Source: Roseobacter cerasinus
GTDB lineage: Bacteria > Pseudomonadota > Alphaproteobacteria > Rhodobacterales > Rhodobacteraceae
DNA: 64,000 nt
Direction: 5' to 3'
Assembly: GCF_009811755.1 (NCBI RefSeq)
Contig: NZ_BLIV01000007.1
Span: forward strand, 62,001 to 126,000
Shown here in pieces: positions 47,743 through 57,098 of the stretch. How positions within the stretch are numbered: position 1 is the stretch's first letter; each line of letters starts with the position of its first letter. The notes below the pieces were generated by a model. The model searched no databases, was not told where the DNA came from, and was given only the letters and a program-made list of their open reading frames with translations. Made by a program: the position numbers and the translations under genes.

Positions 47743-48545
47743 TCCTTGGCCATGTCCGGTGCATCCACCGCCTTCATGCCGACCACGTGATAACCTGCGT
47801 CCACATGCAGGTTCTCGCCGGTGGTGCCAGAGCCCAGATCCGACAGCAGGAAGAGCGCGGCCTTGCCCACGTCCTCGGTTGTCACATTGCGCCGCAGGGG
47901 AGAATTGTACTCGTTCCACTTCATGATGTAGCGGAAATCACCGATACCAGACGCCGCCAGCGTCTTGATCGGCCCGGCGGAAATCGCATTCACGCGGATG
48001 CCGTCCTTGCCCAGATCCTCGGCCAGATATTGTACCGAGGCCTCTAGTGCTGCCTTGGCCACACCCATGACATTGTAATGTGGCATCACCTTTTCGGCGC
48101 CGTAGTAGGTGAGTGTGAGGCAGGAACCACCATCGGTCATCAGCTTCTCGGCCCGTTGCACCACCGCCGTAAAGGAGTAGACGGAGATATCCATCGACAG
48201 GGCGAAATTGGCGCGGCTGGTGTCGACATAGCGCCCCCGCAGCTCAGTCTTGTCGGAGAACCCGATGGCATGCACGATGAAGTCAAGGCCACCCCAGCGC
48301 TCCTTCAGTGCGTCAAACAGCGCGTCGATCGAGGCCTCGTCGCCCACGTCGCACGGCAGCACAATGTCGCTGCCCAGCTGTGCGGCCAGCGGATCGACCC
48401 GTTTTTTCAAGGCATCACCCTGATAGGAAAAGGCCAGTTCAGCCCCTGCTTCGGCGCAGGTCTTGGCGATCCCCCAGGCGATGGATTTGTCGTTCGCGAG
48501 CCCCATGATAAGGCCCCGCTTGCCCGCCAGAAGATCGTTTCCCAT
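47739..48545 (-). CDS. fabI: Enoyl-ACP reductase FabI
   Basis: FabI (268 aa) performs the last reduction of fatty acid elongation with NADH. The modified SDR cofactor site reads GLIMGLANDKSIAWGIAK (residues 11-28). The catalytic Y-x6-K lies in PHYNVMGVAKAAL near residue 160, and NAISAGPIKTLAASGI is the substrate loop. It leads a series with the two LysE genes and gpt. It is divergent from pdxH over 156 bp. Confidence 0.96.
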   Translation of the reverse strand: MGNDLLAGKRGLIMGLANDKSIAWGIAKTCAEAGAELAFSYQGDALKKRVDPLAAQLGSDIVLPCDVGDEASIDALFDALKERWGGLDFIVHAIGFSDKTELRGRYVDTSRANFALSMDISVYSFTAVVQRAEKLMTDGGSCLTLTYYGAEKVMPHYNVMGVAKAALEASVQYLAEDLGKDGIRVNAISAGPIKTLAASGIGDFRYIMKWNEYNSPLRRNVTTEDVGKAALFLLSDLGSGTTGENLHVDAGYHVVGMKAVDAPDMAKE

Positions 48546-48701
48546 GGAAGTCCCTCGGAGTGTGATGTGGTGTTTTGTCCTTGCAGACCTTTAGGCGATT
48601 GCGCAGGCGCCATCAAGGCGGGTTCAGGGATGTGGCTGGATGCCTCTTGACCTTTGCCGACAATCGTCCACTTGCTGCATCTGATGACAAAGGAAAGCGA
48701 C

Positions 48702-49307
48702 ATGGACAGCAGAAGCGGCAAATTTGCAGGCGACAGCCCGTTTGAGATCGCGCAGCGCTGGCTCTCCGAGGCGGAACAGACCGAGCCAAACGATCCCAAT
48801 GCCATCGCGCTCAGCACCGTTGACGCAGAAGGGCTGCCGAATGTGCGCATGGTTCTGTTGAAGGATATCGAGGCGGACGGGTTTGTCTTTTACACCAACT
48901 ACGGCAGCGCCAAGGCGGCCGAAATCGAGGCCGCGGGCAAAGCCGCCTTCGTGATGCATTGGAAAAGCCTGCGCCGCCAGGTGCGCGTGCGCGGTCTGGT
49001 CGAGAAGGAAGACGGGTCGCAGGCGGATGACTATTTTGCCAGCCGCTCGCTGAAAAGCCGCCTTGGCGCCTGGGCCTCAAAGCAATCGCAGCCGCTCTCT
49101 AGCCGAGGCGCTTTGATGGCGGAGGTGGCCAAGGTGACCGCAACCAAAGGGACCAATCCGCCGCGCCCGCCGTTCTGGGGCGGGTTCCGCATTCGCCCGC
49201 TTGAGGTCGAGTTCTGGGCCGATGGTGAGTTTCGTCTTCACGATCGCTTTGTCTGGCGCCGCGCGGCGCTGGATGCGGACTGGACCGTGACCCGTCTCAA
49301 CCCCTGA
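48702..49307 (+). CDS. pdxH: Pyridoxamine 5'-phosphate oxidase
   Basis: PdxH (201 aa) oxidises pyridoxamine or pyridoxine phosphate to PLP with FMN. Conserved segments are [23 protein letters not shown] (about residues 32-54), [32 protein letters not shown], and the C-terminal [10 protein letters not shown] and [12 protein letters not shown] lies 7 nt before the ATG at 48702; a second ATG six codons earlier is less well spaced. Confidence 0.95.
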   Translation: MDSRSGKFAGDSPFEIAQRWLSEAEQTEPNDPNAIALSTVDAEGLPNVRMVLLKDIEADGFVFYTNYGSAKAAEIEAAGKAAFVMHWKSLRRQVRVRGLVEKEDGSQADDYFASRSLKSRLGAWASKQSQPLSSRGALMAEVAKVTATKGTNPPRPPFWGGFRIRPLEVEFWADGEFRLHDRFVWRRAALDADWTVTRLNP

Positions 49308-49473
49308 GGGGCAGAAAAATCCTCAGTCTCAATAATTCACCGTTTGTCAGCGCAGGGGAATATGTGCATAGATCAGCTGTGCCATTCGTTTTCAGGCGTT
49401 TATACGCTGCAATTCAACTATGGCTAGAAATTCGCAGGAAATATGGGGGTGCGCCAGTCTTGTGTAGAGTTCA

Positions 49474-49531
49474 TTTCGTCTTTTGGACGAAAATTTCGAT
49501 CCTACTTTTTCGTTTCAACTTGAAACGAGAA
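49474..49531 (+). promoter_or_regulatory. Stem-loops in the cold-shock gene leader
   Basis: TTTCGTC-5 nt-GACGAAA (49474-49492) and the nearly loopless CGTTTCAA-C-TTGAAACG (49511-49527, extended by T/A pairs to about 49531) lie just before the cold-shock gene. Together they could fold the leader. The 243-nt region from pdxH to this gene is AT-rich and otherwise unassigned. Confidence 0.5.
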
Positions 49532-49550
49532 AGTTAATTCGCGCAAGACT

Positions 49551-50123
49551 ATGTTAGAAGATCGTACGACGACTGAAAGTGGACGAGTGAACGACAGCGA
49601 AGACATATCTTCCCCGGTATCGGGTCTGGTTAAATGGTTTGATCCGGTCAAAGGCTTTGGCTTCGTCGTGTCAGATGCGGGTGGCCCGGACATCCTTTTG
49701 CATGTCAATGTGCTGCGCAACTTCGGGCAAAGCTCGGTGGCAGACGGCGCCCGCGTGGAACTGCAGGTTCAGCGTACGGAGCGCGGGGTGCAGGCCACGC
49801 AGGTCATCGCACTGATGCCGCCGCAGGCCGGCGAGGCCGTCGGGTTGTCAGACATCTCGGCGCTTGATCCGGCGGTGGTTGCTGCTGCACCGCTGGAACC
49901 GGCCCGAGTGAAGTGGTTTGACAAGGGCAAGGGCTTTGGCTTTGCAAATGTGTTTGGGCGCCGCGAAGATATTTTTTTGCACATGGAAGTGCTGCGCCGG
50001 TCGGGCCTGTCTGATCTGGCCCCCGGTGAGGCCCTGGCCCTGCGCGTGATTGATGGCAAGCGCGGGCGGATGGCCGCTGAGGTCTTTGCCTGGGAAGCCG
50101 CACTCGATACCGGTCAGGCATGA
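49551..50123 (+). CDS. Double cold-shock-domain protein
   Basis: A 190-aa nucleic-acid-binding protein with two cold-shock domains. Domain 1 (about residues 22-88) has KWFDPVKGFGFVV and DILLHV. Domain 2 (about 115-180) has KWFDKGKGFGFAN and DIFLHM. These are RNP1 and RNP2. Such double proteins are typical of Rhodobacteraceae and other alphaproteobacteria. The start is uncertain: the ATG at 49551 lacks a ribosome-binding site, and a GTG at 49587 has GGA just upstream. The stop overlaps the DUF192 start by 4 nt. Confidence 0.92.
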   Translation: MLEDRTTTESGRVNDSEDISSPVSGLVKWFDPVKGFGFVVSDAGGPDILLHVNVLRNFGQSSVADGARVELQVQRTERGVQATQVIALMPPQAGEAVGLSDISALDPAVVAAAPLEPARVKWFDKGKGFGFANVFGRREDIFLHMEVLRRSGLSDLAPGEALALRVIDGKRGRMAAEVFAWEAALDTGQA

Positions 50124-50587
50124 AGGCCGCGCTGGCGGCGCTGCTGGCTGTTTTTCTGGCTCAGGGCGCACTGGCGCAAGCCTGCCGCGAGGATGCTGTC
50201 TATCTGAAAGGGGCCTGGGGCGAGGCGCGCTTTGCCATAGAGATTGCTGATGACGATGCGGAGCGCGCGCAAGGGTTAATGCACCGCGAGCACCTGCCTT
50301 CATCCTCCGGCATGCTTTTTGTCTATGACACACCGCAGCGCCTGTCGTTCTGGATGCGCAACACGCTGATCCCGCTGGACCTGATCTTCATCGATCAGAC
50401 GGGTGTGGTGAAGACGGTGCATCACTCTGCTCAGCCGCTTGATGAAACCCCGATCCCCGGTGGGCCGGACCCTTTGACCCACGTGCTGGAGATCAACGGC
50501 GGTCTGGCCAAGGCGATGGGGATTGTGCCGGGCACGCTGGTGCGGCACCCCTCATTTCCAAATCAGATCGCGGAATGGCCCTGTTAG
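50120..50587 (+). CDS. DUF192-family exported protein
   Basis: A 155-aa protein with a signal peptide (MKAALAALLAVFLAQGALAQA, residues 1-21) and the DUF192 fold. Family motifs are ERAQGLMHREHLPSSSGMLFVYD and SFWMRNTLIPLDLIFIDQTGVV. The family is secreted and of unknown biochemical role. The ATG overlaps the cold-shock protein stop, so the two are cotranscribed and translationally coupled. Confidence 0.9.
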   Translation: MKAALAALLAVFLAQGALAQACREDAVYLKGAWGEARFAIEIADDDAERAQGLMHREHLPSSSGMLFVYDTPQRLSFWMRNTLIPLDLIFIDQTGVVKTVHHSAQPLDETPIPGGPDPLTHVLEINGGLAKAMGIVPGTLVRHPSFPNQIAEWPC

Positions 50588-50594
50588 GGCTTTT
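50578..50594 (+). terminator. Small terminator-like hairpin at the DUF192 stop
   Basis: GCCCT-GTT-AGGGC followed by TTTT includes the stop codon of the DUF192 gene. The stem is short, so termination is probably partial. Confidence 0.4.
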
Positions 50595-50628
50595 CAAACC
50601 GGAACTCCCCGTCTAAAGAGTGCCTCGT

Positions 50629-50705
50629 CGGAGCGTGGCGCAGCCTGGTAGCGCACCTGTTTTGGGTACAGGGGGTCGGAGGTTCGAATCCTCTCGCTCC
50701 GACCA
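50629..50705 (+). tRNA. tRNA-Pro (anticodon UGG)
   Basis: A complete 77-nt tRNA. The acceptor arms CGGAGCG and CGCTCCG pair fully, the anticodon stem is CCTGT/ACAGG with anticodon TGG, the T-arm contains GGTTCGAATCC, and 3' CCA is encoded. It lies alone, 41 nt after the DUF192 gene. Confidence 0.97.
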
Positions 50706-50708
50706 CTT

Positions 50709-51266
50709 TCAAGCATCATCCGGTTTTTGGGCCATCAGGGCGGTGGCTTCGCGCAGCCGAACCGCGACGGCGCCTTTTGGGTTGTCGTCTGCCGCTGTCT
50801 CAAGCAGATGATGGACCTTTTGTGCATAGGTGTCGTGCTGCACAGCCAATTGTGCTGCGGCAAAAAGCGACCAGGCGCGCAGCAGCGGTCGGGCGGAGGC
50901 CGCCCCGTCGGCCAGAGCGTCATAGATCGCTGGCGCCAAAGAGGTCGGGATGGGCCGCAGGTGGTCCATGATCTGCAGCAGATGCAACCGCGCATCCCAT
51001 CGCGTTAGGTTGGGCAGGCTTGCAAGTATCTGCTGGCGTAAGAGGCCGGGGATCGGCGTGGCGCCCATCTCGCAATGATGCTTGATCAGCCAGGTCGCCG
51101 CCGTCTCCGTTTCCACGTCCTCGCAGGCCTCGACCAGACGGGGTAGAAAATCCGTCGCGTGGTGATGCGCCTGATAGAGGGCCTTGAGGTCCGCCGCTGT
51201 CCGGCCATCCCAGGTCCGCAGCGCGGCGATAAACGTGTCGTGGTCGAGGGGAGGCGTCTTGGGCAT
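50709..51266 (-). CDS. Hypothetical alpha-helical protein, 185 aa
   Basis: An unrecognised, soluble, mostly helical protein. Repeated helix pairs (LKALYQAHHHATDFLPRLVEA, TWLIKHHCEMG, RWDARLHLLQIMDHL, LLRAWSLFAAAQLAVQ) suggest a HEAT-like or armadillo-like stack. No catalytic motif, signal peptide or membrane helix is seen. The ATG at 51266 is chosen on composition; no strong ribosome-binding site exists, and the frame stays open to 51488. It converges on tRNA-Pro with a 3-nt gap. Confidence 0.65.
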   Translation of the reverse strand: MPKTPPLDHDTFIAALRTWDGRTAADLKALYQAHHHATDFLPRLVEACEDVETETAATWLIKHHCEMGATPIPGLLRQQILASLPNLTRWDARLHLLQIMDHLRPIPTSLAPAIYDALADGAASARPLLRAWSLFAAAQLAVQHDTYAQKVHHLLETAADDNPKGAVAVRLREATALMAQKPDDA

Positions 51267-51980
51267 ATGCCAGTGTTTCGCGGCGGTGGCGTCGGTGCAA
51301 TCCAGAATCGCACCGTGACACATGGAACAAACCCGCGTGGTAGCAGCCACAAGATCTAGTGTGCCGCTGCGCCGTCTCGATCTGGCCTCACCATATATGG
51401 GGAGTGCGAGGGTGGGAAATACCACCTGTGCGTCGTAAATCTGTAACACTTCGTGATCACGAACAGCCATACGTGAAAAAAGATGCAAGCCACATGATGC
51501 GCAAAGGTTAACGCCCGCGCGCTGTGGATGATTTCACCTGATGCATCAGCGGCAGGGGCTAAAGCAGCCCATTTGTTCGGAAAATCCACGGTTCCGTCGC
51601 CAGCTCGAAAAGCCACGATCTGGGGATATTAACCGACTGTTAAGAACTTGAATCACATGGGCCACCGGGCGACGCAAAACCGGATTTCCGTCAAGTCAAA
51701 AAACCTTAAAAAATCCGTTGACCGGATAGGCCAAGATACGTCAGGTTGTGGGGGCCGACGATGATGCCACAAGATGTAGTGGTTAACCCACAAGGGCACA
51801 TCAACGGGACAGGGGCAACAGGTGACACACTGCTGATCTGATCCGGGGGCCAGCGCAGACAGCGATGTTTGCCGCTGATCACCGAGGTCTGCTTCTGATC
51901 CGAGGCGACGGGCCGGGGCGGCGCTGCAATGACAGCGTTGGTCTTGAAGACAAACATGCTGAATATGAGGCAGCGACAAA
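51267..51980. other. 714-nt intergenic region upstream of nrdJ
   Basis: No supported gene is seen. It is AT-richer near 51600-51720 and contains the perfect palindrome CTGATGCATCAG (51538-51549), two NrdR-like boxes, and a possible TTGACC -35 element at 51718. No cobalamin riboswitch was recognised by eye. Confidence 0.6.
51736..51782 (+). promoter_or_regulatory. Tandem NrdR boxes
   Basis: CCACAAGATGTAGTGG (51767-51782) closely fits the NrdR box, a 16-bp imperfect palindrome with CCAC/GTGG-type ends. A weaker match, ATACGTCAGGTTGTGG (51736-51751), lies exactly 31 bp upstream. NrdR boxes normally occur as pairs about 31-32 bp apart, so spacing supports both. They lie about 200 nt before nrdJ, the expected target. 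Confidence 0.7.
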
Positions 51981-54900
51981 ATGAAAATTGAACGGAAATT
52001 CACAAAGGCCGGGCAGGACGCATATGCGGAGCTTGATTTCATCAGCACCTCCTCCGAGATCCGCAACCCCGACGGCACCATCGTGTTCCACCTCGACACT
52101 GTTGAGGTGCCCAGCTCCTGGAGCCAGGTCGCCAGCGACGTGATCGCGCAGAAATACTTCCGCAAGGCCGGAGTTCCGTCCAAGACTCGTAAGGTGAAGG
52201 AAAAGGGCGTGCCCGAGTTCCTATGGCGCTCGGTCCCCATTGACGGTGCCGAGATGGGCGGCGAGACCTCTTCCAAGCAGGTCTTTGACCGGCTCGCGGG
52301 CGCCTGGGCCTACTGGGGCTGGAAAGGCGGCTACTTCAGCACCGAAGAGGACGCGCAGGCCTACTTTGACGAGATGCGCCACATGCTGGCCAGCCAGCGC
52401 GCAGCACCCAACAGCCCGCAATGGTTCAATACCGGTCTGCACTGGGCCTACGGCATCGACGGCCCGGCGCAAGGGCACCACTATGTGGATTACAAGACCG
52501 GCAAGCTGACCAAGTCCAAATCCTCCTACGAGCACCCGCAACCGCACGCCTGCTTCATCCAGTCGGTTGCCGACGATCTGGTGAATGACGGCGGCATCAT
52601 GGATCTCTGGGTGCGCGAAGCACGGCTCTTCAAATACGGCTCCGGCACCGGCACCAACTTCTCGTCGCTGCGGGCGGCGGGCGAGAGCCTCTCGGGCGGC
52701 GGGCGCTCCTCCGGCCTCATGGGTTTCCTGAAAATCGGCGACCGCGCCGCAGGCGCGATCAAATCAGGCGGGACAACCCGCAGGGCGGCAAAGATGGTGA
52801 TTGTCGATGCGGATCACCCGGACATCGAAGACTTCATCAACTGGAAGGTCATCGAAGAGCAGAAAGTGGCGAGCATCGTCGCAGGCTCCAAGATGCATGA
52901 GCAAAAGCTCAACGGTCTCTTTGAGGCGATCAAACAATGGGACGGCGCCGAGGCAGATGCCTATGACCCCACCAAGAACGCTGCGCTGAAAACAGCCATA
53001 CGCTCAGCGAAAAAGGTATCGATCCCAGAGACTTACGTCAAACGCGTGCTCGACTACGCCAAGCAAGGCCACACCTCGATCGAGTTCCCAACCTACGACA
53101 CCGACTGGGATTCCGAAGCCTATAACTCCGTCTCCGGTCAGAATTCGAACAACTCCATCCGCGTGACCAACGCCTTCCTCACAGCCGTCGAGAAAGACGC
53201 CGATTGGGAACTGATCAACCGTGTGAACGGCGAGGTCTCCAAGACCGTGAAGGCCCGCGATCTCTGGGAGCAGATCGGCCACGCCGCCTGGGCCTGTGCC
53301 GATCCGGGCATTCAGTACCACGACACGGTGAACGACTGGCACACCTGCCCGGAAGACGGGGCCATCCGGGGTTCCAACCCGTGTTCGGAGTATATGTTCC
53401 TCGACGACACCGCCTGTAACCTTGCCTCGATGAACCTGCTGACCTTCCTGCAGGACGGCGAATTTCAGGTCGAAGACTACATGCACGCCACGCGGCTCTG
53501 GACCGTGACGCTGGAAATCTCGGTGATGATGGCGCAGTTCCCCTCCAAGGAAATCGCGCAGCGCTCCTATGACTTCCGCACGCTGGGCCTGGGCTATGCC
53601 AACATCGGTGGGCTGCTCATGAACATGGGCTACTCCTATGACAGCGTTGATGGCCGCAGCCTTTGCGGTGCGCTGACCGCGATCATGACCGGGGTGAGCT
53701 ATGCAACCTCGGCCGAGATGGCGGGTGAGCTGGGCGCCTTCCCGGGCTATGAGAAGAACGCCAAGCACATGCTGCGGGTGATCCGTAACCACCGCAATGC
53801 AGCCCATGGCAAGGTCGGCGGCTATGAGGACCTGGCCGTCACGCCTGTCCCGCTCGACTATCTCAACTGTCCTGATGACCGGCTGATCGAGGTCGCCCGA
53901 GGGGCCTGGGATCAGGCCTTGGATCTTGGCGAAGCGCATGGCTATCGCAACGCCCAGGTCTCCGTGATCGCGCCCACGGGCACCATCGGTCTGGTGATGG
54001 ATTGCGACACCACAGGGATCGAGCCGGACTTTGCGCTGGTCAAATTCAAGAAGCTCGCAGGTGGTGGCTACTTCAAGATCATCAACCAGTCGGTGCCAGC
54101 CGCCCTTGAAAAGCTGGGCTATGGCTCTGCGCAGATTGAAGAGATCGTGTCTTACGCCGTAGGCCATGGCACCATCGGCAACGCGCCGGGCATCAACCAC
54201 ACCTCGCTAGCCGGGCATGGGTTCGGCGCCAACGAGTTGGCCAAGGTGGATGCCGCGCTGGCGCAAGCCTTCGACATCCGCTTTGTCTTCAACCAGTGGA
54301 CGCTGGGCGAGGAGTTCTGCACGCAGGTCTTGGGCATTCCGACGGAGAAGCTGAATGACCCGACCTTCGATCTGCTGCGGCATCTGGGCTACTCCAAAGC
54401 CGACATCGAGGCGGCCAATGACCACGTCTGCGGGACCATGACGCTGGAAGGCGCGCCCTTCCTCAAGGACGAGCATCTGCCGATCTTCGACTGCGCCAAC
54501 CCCTGCGGCAAGAAGGGCAAGCGGTTCCTGTCGGTGAACAGCCACATCACCATGATGGCCGCAGCGCAGAGCTTCATTTCCGGCGCGATCTCCAAGACGA
54601 TCAACATGCCGAATGACGCCACGATCGAGGATTGTCAGGCCGCCTACGAGCTGTCGCATCGTCTTGGTGTGAAGGCCAATGCGCTCTACCGCGATGGCTC
54701 CAAGCTCAGCCAGCCGCTTGCTGCAGCTCTTGTCGAGGATGACGAGGAGGCGCAAGAGGTGCTGGAAACCGGCTCCATTCAGGAGAAGGCGACCGTGCTG
54801 GCGGAGAAAGTGGTCGAAAAGGTGGTGGTCAAGGAGATCGTCCGCAGCCACCGCGAGAAGATGCCGCAGCGGCGCAAGGGCTACACCCAAAAGGCCATCG

Positions 54901-55634
54901 TCGGCGGGCACAAGGTCTACCTGCGCACGGGCGAGTATGAAGACGGCAATCTCGGCGAGATCTTCATCGACATGCACAAGGAAGGCGCGGGCTTCCGGGC
55001 GATGATGAACAACTTCGCCATCGCGGTCTCGGTGGGCCTGCAATACGGCGTGCCGCTGGAGGAGTTCGTCGACGCCTTCACCTTCACCAAGTTCGAGCCT
55101 GCGGGCATGGTGCAGGGCAATGAGACCATCAAGAACGCCACGTCGATCCTTGACTATGTGTTCCGCGAGCTTGCTGTCAGTTACCTCGACCGCACCGATC
55201 TCGCGCATGTGCAGCCCGAAGGCGCCACCTTCGACACGCTGGGCCGGGGAGAAGAAGAAGGTGTCAGCAATGTCGCGGAGCTGTCGGAGACAGCGGCGAC
55301 CAAGTCTCTGGAAGTTCTGAAACAAATCAGCTCCACCGGGTATCTGCGCAAGCGCCTGCCACAAGAGTTGGTGGTGTTGCAGGGCGGTCAGCAGGGGTTC
55401 GCGGAGGAAACGGTGGCTTTTGACGGACGTGCGGCGACGGCGGACGGGAGTGTTGCGGTGGCGATGACCACCACTGCGGTTTCGAGCGGGTCGGTGAGCA
55501 TGGACGCGCGTACGAAGGCCAAGATGCAGGGCTATGAGGGTGAGGCCTGCGGCGAATGCGGCAACTACACGCTGGTGCGCAATGGCACCTGCATGAAATG
55601 TAACACCTGCGGCGCAACGTCCGGGTGTAGCTGA
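51981..55634 (+). CDS. nrdJ: Adenosylcobalamin-dependent (class II) ribonucleotide reductase
   Basis: NrdJ (1217 aa) reduces ribonucleotides to deoxyribonucleotides with or without oxygen, using vitamin B12 instead of a diferric radical. The N-terminal part has [16 protein letters not shown] and [13 protein letters not shown]. The active-site loop is [23 protein letters not shown] near residue 460. The thiyl-cysteine region is DNDTTG-like, here [24 protein letters not shown]. The C-terminal zinc-ribbon-like CGECGNY and CMKCNTCG donate electrons. Length matches the long alphaproteobacterial form. NrdR boxes upstream predict control by dNTP-sensing NrdR. Confidence 0.97.
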   Translation: MKIERKFTKAGQDAYAELDFISTSSEIRNPDGTIVFHLDTVEVPSSWSQVASDVIAQKYFRKAGVPSKTRKVKEKGVPEFLWRSVPIDGAEMGGETSSKQVFDRLAGAWAYWGWKGGYFSTEEDAQAYFDEMRHMLASQRAAPNSPQWFNTGLHWAYGIDGPAQGHHYVDYKTGKLTKSKSSYEHPQPHACFIQSVADDLVNDGGIMDLWVREARLFKYGSGTGTNFSSLRAAGESLSGGGRSSGLMGFLKIGDRAAGAIKSGGTTRRAAKMVIVDADHPDIEDFINWKVIEEQKVASIVAGSKMHEQKLNGLFEAIKQWDGAEADAYDPTKNAALKTAIRSAKKVSIPETYVKRVLDYAKQGHTSIEFPTYDTDWDSEAYNSVSGQNSNNSIRVTNAFLTAVEKDADWELINRVNGEVSKTVKARDLWEQIGHAAWACADPGIQYHDTVNDWHTCPEDGAIRGSNPCSEYMFLDDTACNLASMNLLTFLQDGEFQVEDYMHATRLWTVTLEISVMMAQFPSKEIAQRSYDFRTLGLGYANIGGLLMNMGYSYDSVDGRSLCGALTAIMTGVSYATSAEMAGELGAFPGYEKNAKHMLRVIRNHRNAAHGKVGGYEDLAVTPVPLDYLNCPDDRLIEVARGAWDQALDLGEAHGYRNAQVSVIAPTGTIGLVMDCDTTGIEPDFALVKFKKLAGGGYFKIINQSVPAALEKLGYGSAQIEEIVSYAVGHGTIGNAPGINHTSLAGHGFGANELAKVDAALAQAFDIRFVFNQWTLGEEFCTQVLGIPTEKLNDPTFDLLRHLGYSKADIEAANDHVCGTMTLEGAPFLKDEHLPIFDCANPCGKKGKRFLSVNSHITMMAAAQSFISGAISKTINMPNDATIEDCQAAYELSHRLGVKANALYRDGSKLSQPLAAALVEDDEEAQEVLETGSIQEKATVLAEKVVEKVVVKEIVRSHREKMPQRRKGYTQKAIVGGHKVYLRTGEYEDGNLGEIFIDMHKEGAGFRAMMNNFAIAVSVGLQYGVPLEEFVDAFTFTKFEPAGMVQGNETIKNATSILDYVFRELAVSYLDRTDLAHVQPEGATFDTLGRGEEEGVSNVAELSETAATKSLEVLKQISSTGYLRKRLPQELVVLQGGQQGFAEETVAFDGRAATADGSVAVAMTTTAVSSGSVSMDARTKAKMQGYEGEACGECGNYTLVRNGTCMKCNTCGATSGCS

Positions 55635-55954
55635 GGAAAACGCGCCCCTCGGGGGCGTGTAGGGGTGGCGGCTCTGCCATAGGCGGGTCGCACCCCGACG
55701 AATACCGGGAGCGGTGGCTTATGCGGCGCTTCCAAGGCAAGCGGGTGGGACTCCGCAGAAAACCAAATCGTTTTCCGCTCTGTCTCACTCGTTGGAAATC
55801 CAAAGGGATTTCCAATGTGATTGGGGACGGGCAGGGTGGGACCTTGGCCTCTCTGATATCCGGGACGGGTGCGCTCGCCCCAGACGACGTTCAGGCCGCA
55901 GGCAGAAAAATACCGAGCGGTTAACATATTGAGCCTGAACGGCGAAACTTCAAA

Positions 55955-55976
55955 GGGCGCTCCGGCGCCCTTTTTT
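55955..55976 (+). terminator. Rho-independent terminator
   Basis: GGGCGC-TCCG-GCGCCC followed by six T residues is a strong terminator for plus-strand transcripts, 320 nt past the nrdJ stop. The AAA before the stem may allow weak action in the other direction. Confidence 0.8.
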
Positions 55977-56014
55977 CTTGTTGCAGGCTCGGCTGTATGC
56001 AGAAGGTCCGGAGC

Positions 56015-56087
56015 GGTGGCCTAAAGCCCACCGTACCTGCCTGATCCGACGCTCTCTGCCAGCAGGTAAGGTGGGCTTTAGGCCACC
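56015..56087. repeat. Palindromic intergenic element, family B
   Basis: GGTGGCCTAAAGCCCACC (56015-56032) is perfectly inverted at 56070-56087, and the inner CACCGTACCTGC/GCAGGTAAGGTG extends the stem to 26 bp with one mismatch. The loop is 21 nt. A diverged copy lies at 62924-62981. Confidence 0.75.
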
Positions 56088-56096
56088 TTTGGGGGA

Positions 56097-56600
56097 TCAA
56101 AAGAGTTCTGACACTGGCGTCTTGTCCGCGATCCCCATTTCCGCGCGCAGTCTGGACCGCGCGCGCGCCAGCCGCGACATCACTGTCCCCACAGGCAGCC
56201 CGGTCTTCTCGGCCAGGCTGGCCGGGCTTGTCTCCCCTTCGGCGATCATATGGATCAACAGCGCTTGCGCCTCCGGCAGCTTGTCCACGGCGGCCGCGAG
56301 ATCGGCGCAGGCCATCCGGGCAGGCGCTGTGGGCGGGACCGACGCGCTTTCTTCCTCAAGCGGGTCGGTGGGCTTGTCGGACCGCCAACGCTGTCGTGCG
56401 AGGTTGCGCAGGATGGTCATGGCATAACGCTCGACATCCTCGACCTCTGCGCCCTTGCGCAGTGCAGCCCAAAGCTTGAGTGCTGCTTCCTGCGCCAGAT
56501 CGTCTGCATCACTTTGGTTGTCACTCAGCCGCCGGGCCCGTCCAGCCAGCCGGGGCAGCAGGGCATCGAGATTTTCGGGCATCTCGTGCGTCGGGTACAT
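56097..56600 (-). CDS. ECF-type RNA polymerase sigma factor
   Basis: A 167-aa sigma-70 family ECF protein. Region 2 has SDADDLAQEAALKLWAAL (about residues 30-47) and ERYAMTILRNLARQRWR. Region 4 has LPEAQALLIHMIAEGETSPASLAEKTGLPVGTVMSRLARARSRLR (about 108-152), with the promoter-recognition helix. AAGGAG lies 6-8 nt before the ATG. No anti-sigma factor gene is adjacent. The divergent gene encodes an exported EF-hand protein, a possible target or sensor. The 261-nt gap between them carries two direct copies of GGGGCTTTTT 26 bp apart. Confidence 0.92.
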   Translation of the reverse strand: MYPTHEMPENLDALLPRLAGRARRLSDNQSDADDLAQEAALKLWAALRKGAEVEDVERYAMTILRNLARQRWRSDKPTDPLEEESASVPPTAPARMACADLAAAVDKLPEAQALLIHMIAEGETSPASLAEKTGLPVGTVMSRLARARSRLRAEMGIADKTPVSELF

Positions 56601-56661
56601 ATCAGTCTCCTTTCCTGAGAACCGGTGTCACCATCGCATGTCTATATGGGGGCGCCAGACG

Positions 56662-56697
56662 GGGGCTTTTTGCCGACTGCGCCAAAAGGGGCTTTTT
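56662..56697. repeat. Direct repeat between sigma factor and EF-hand genes
   Basis: GGGGCTTTTT occurs at 56662-56671 and again at 56688-56697. The flanks GCCGA and TCGGC are also complementary, so the region may form a hairpin. Function is unknown. Confidence 0.35.
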
Positions 56698-56861
56698 CGG
56701 CAAAGCGCCGCCACCGCATCCTGCGAGTATCGGCGGGGAATGGCGCGCCCGGTGGCTTGGTCGGTGAGGCGGGGACGGGACCGCCGGTTTTCGCATCTAC
56801 CCTAGTGAGGCGCAGAGCAGCGCCTTGGACTTACGTTCAAATCAAAATGGGAGTACCCAAA

Positions 56862-57098
56862 ATGAAACTGATCACCAAAACCGCAGTTGCCTCCATCGTT
56901 CTGCTGTCGGCCACCACGGCCTTCGCACAGCTGGCGGCAGACGCAAATGGCGACGGCGTTCTGACAATCGATGAGGTCCAGGCAGCATTTCCGGACATCA
57001 CCGCAGAATCCTTCAGCACAATGGACCTGAATGCGGATGGTGCCCTGGATGAAGCCGAAGTTCAGGCGGCGCAGGAAGCCGGCCTGATGCCGTCCTAA
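56862..57098 (+). CDS. Exported EF-hand protein
   Basis: A 78-aa secreted protein. A signal peptide (residues 1-22, SIVLLSATTAFA) is followed by two calcium-binding loops: DANGDGVLTIDE and DLNADGALDEAE, both with the canonical acidic positions. Such small proteins bind calcium outside the cytoplasm. The ATG at 56862 is supported by GGGAG 8 nt upstream; longer in-frame starts lack a ribosome-binding site and signal peptide. It is divergent from the ECF sigma factor gene. Confidence 0.85.
   Translation: MKLITKTAVASIVLLSATTAFAQLAADANGDGVLTIDEVQAAFPDITAESFSTMDLNADGALDEAEVQAAQEAGLMPS

Larger units (their letters stand above)
55635..56096. other. 462-nt intergenic region after nrdJ
   Basis: No supported gene is seen. 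It contains a GC hairpin (55641-55659) just after nrdJ, a perfect inverted repeat TTGGAAATCC-4 nt-GGATTTCCAA (55792-55815), the terminator at 55955-55976 and the palindromic element at 56015-56087. Confidence 0.7.

Noticed and set aside
51312-51332. Haem-like CxxCH motif (CSMCHG) upstream of the 185-aa hypothetical protein
   Set aside because: No signal peptide or cytochrome fold accompanies it, and the start is unsupported; likely chance.
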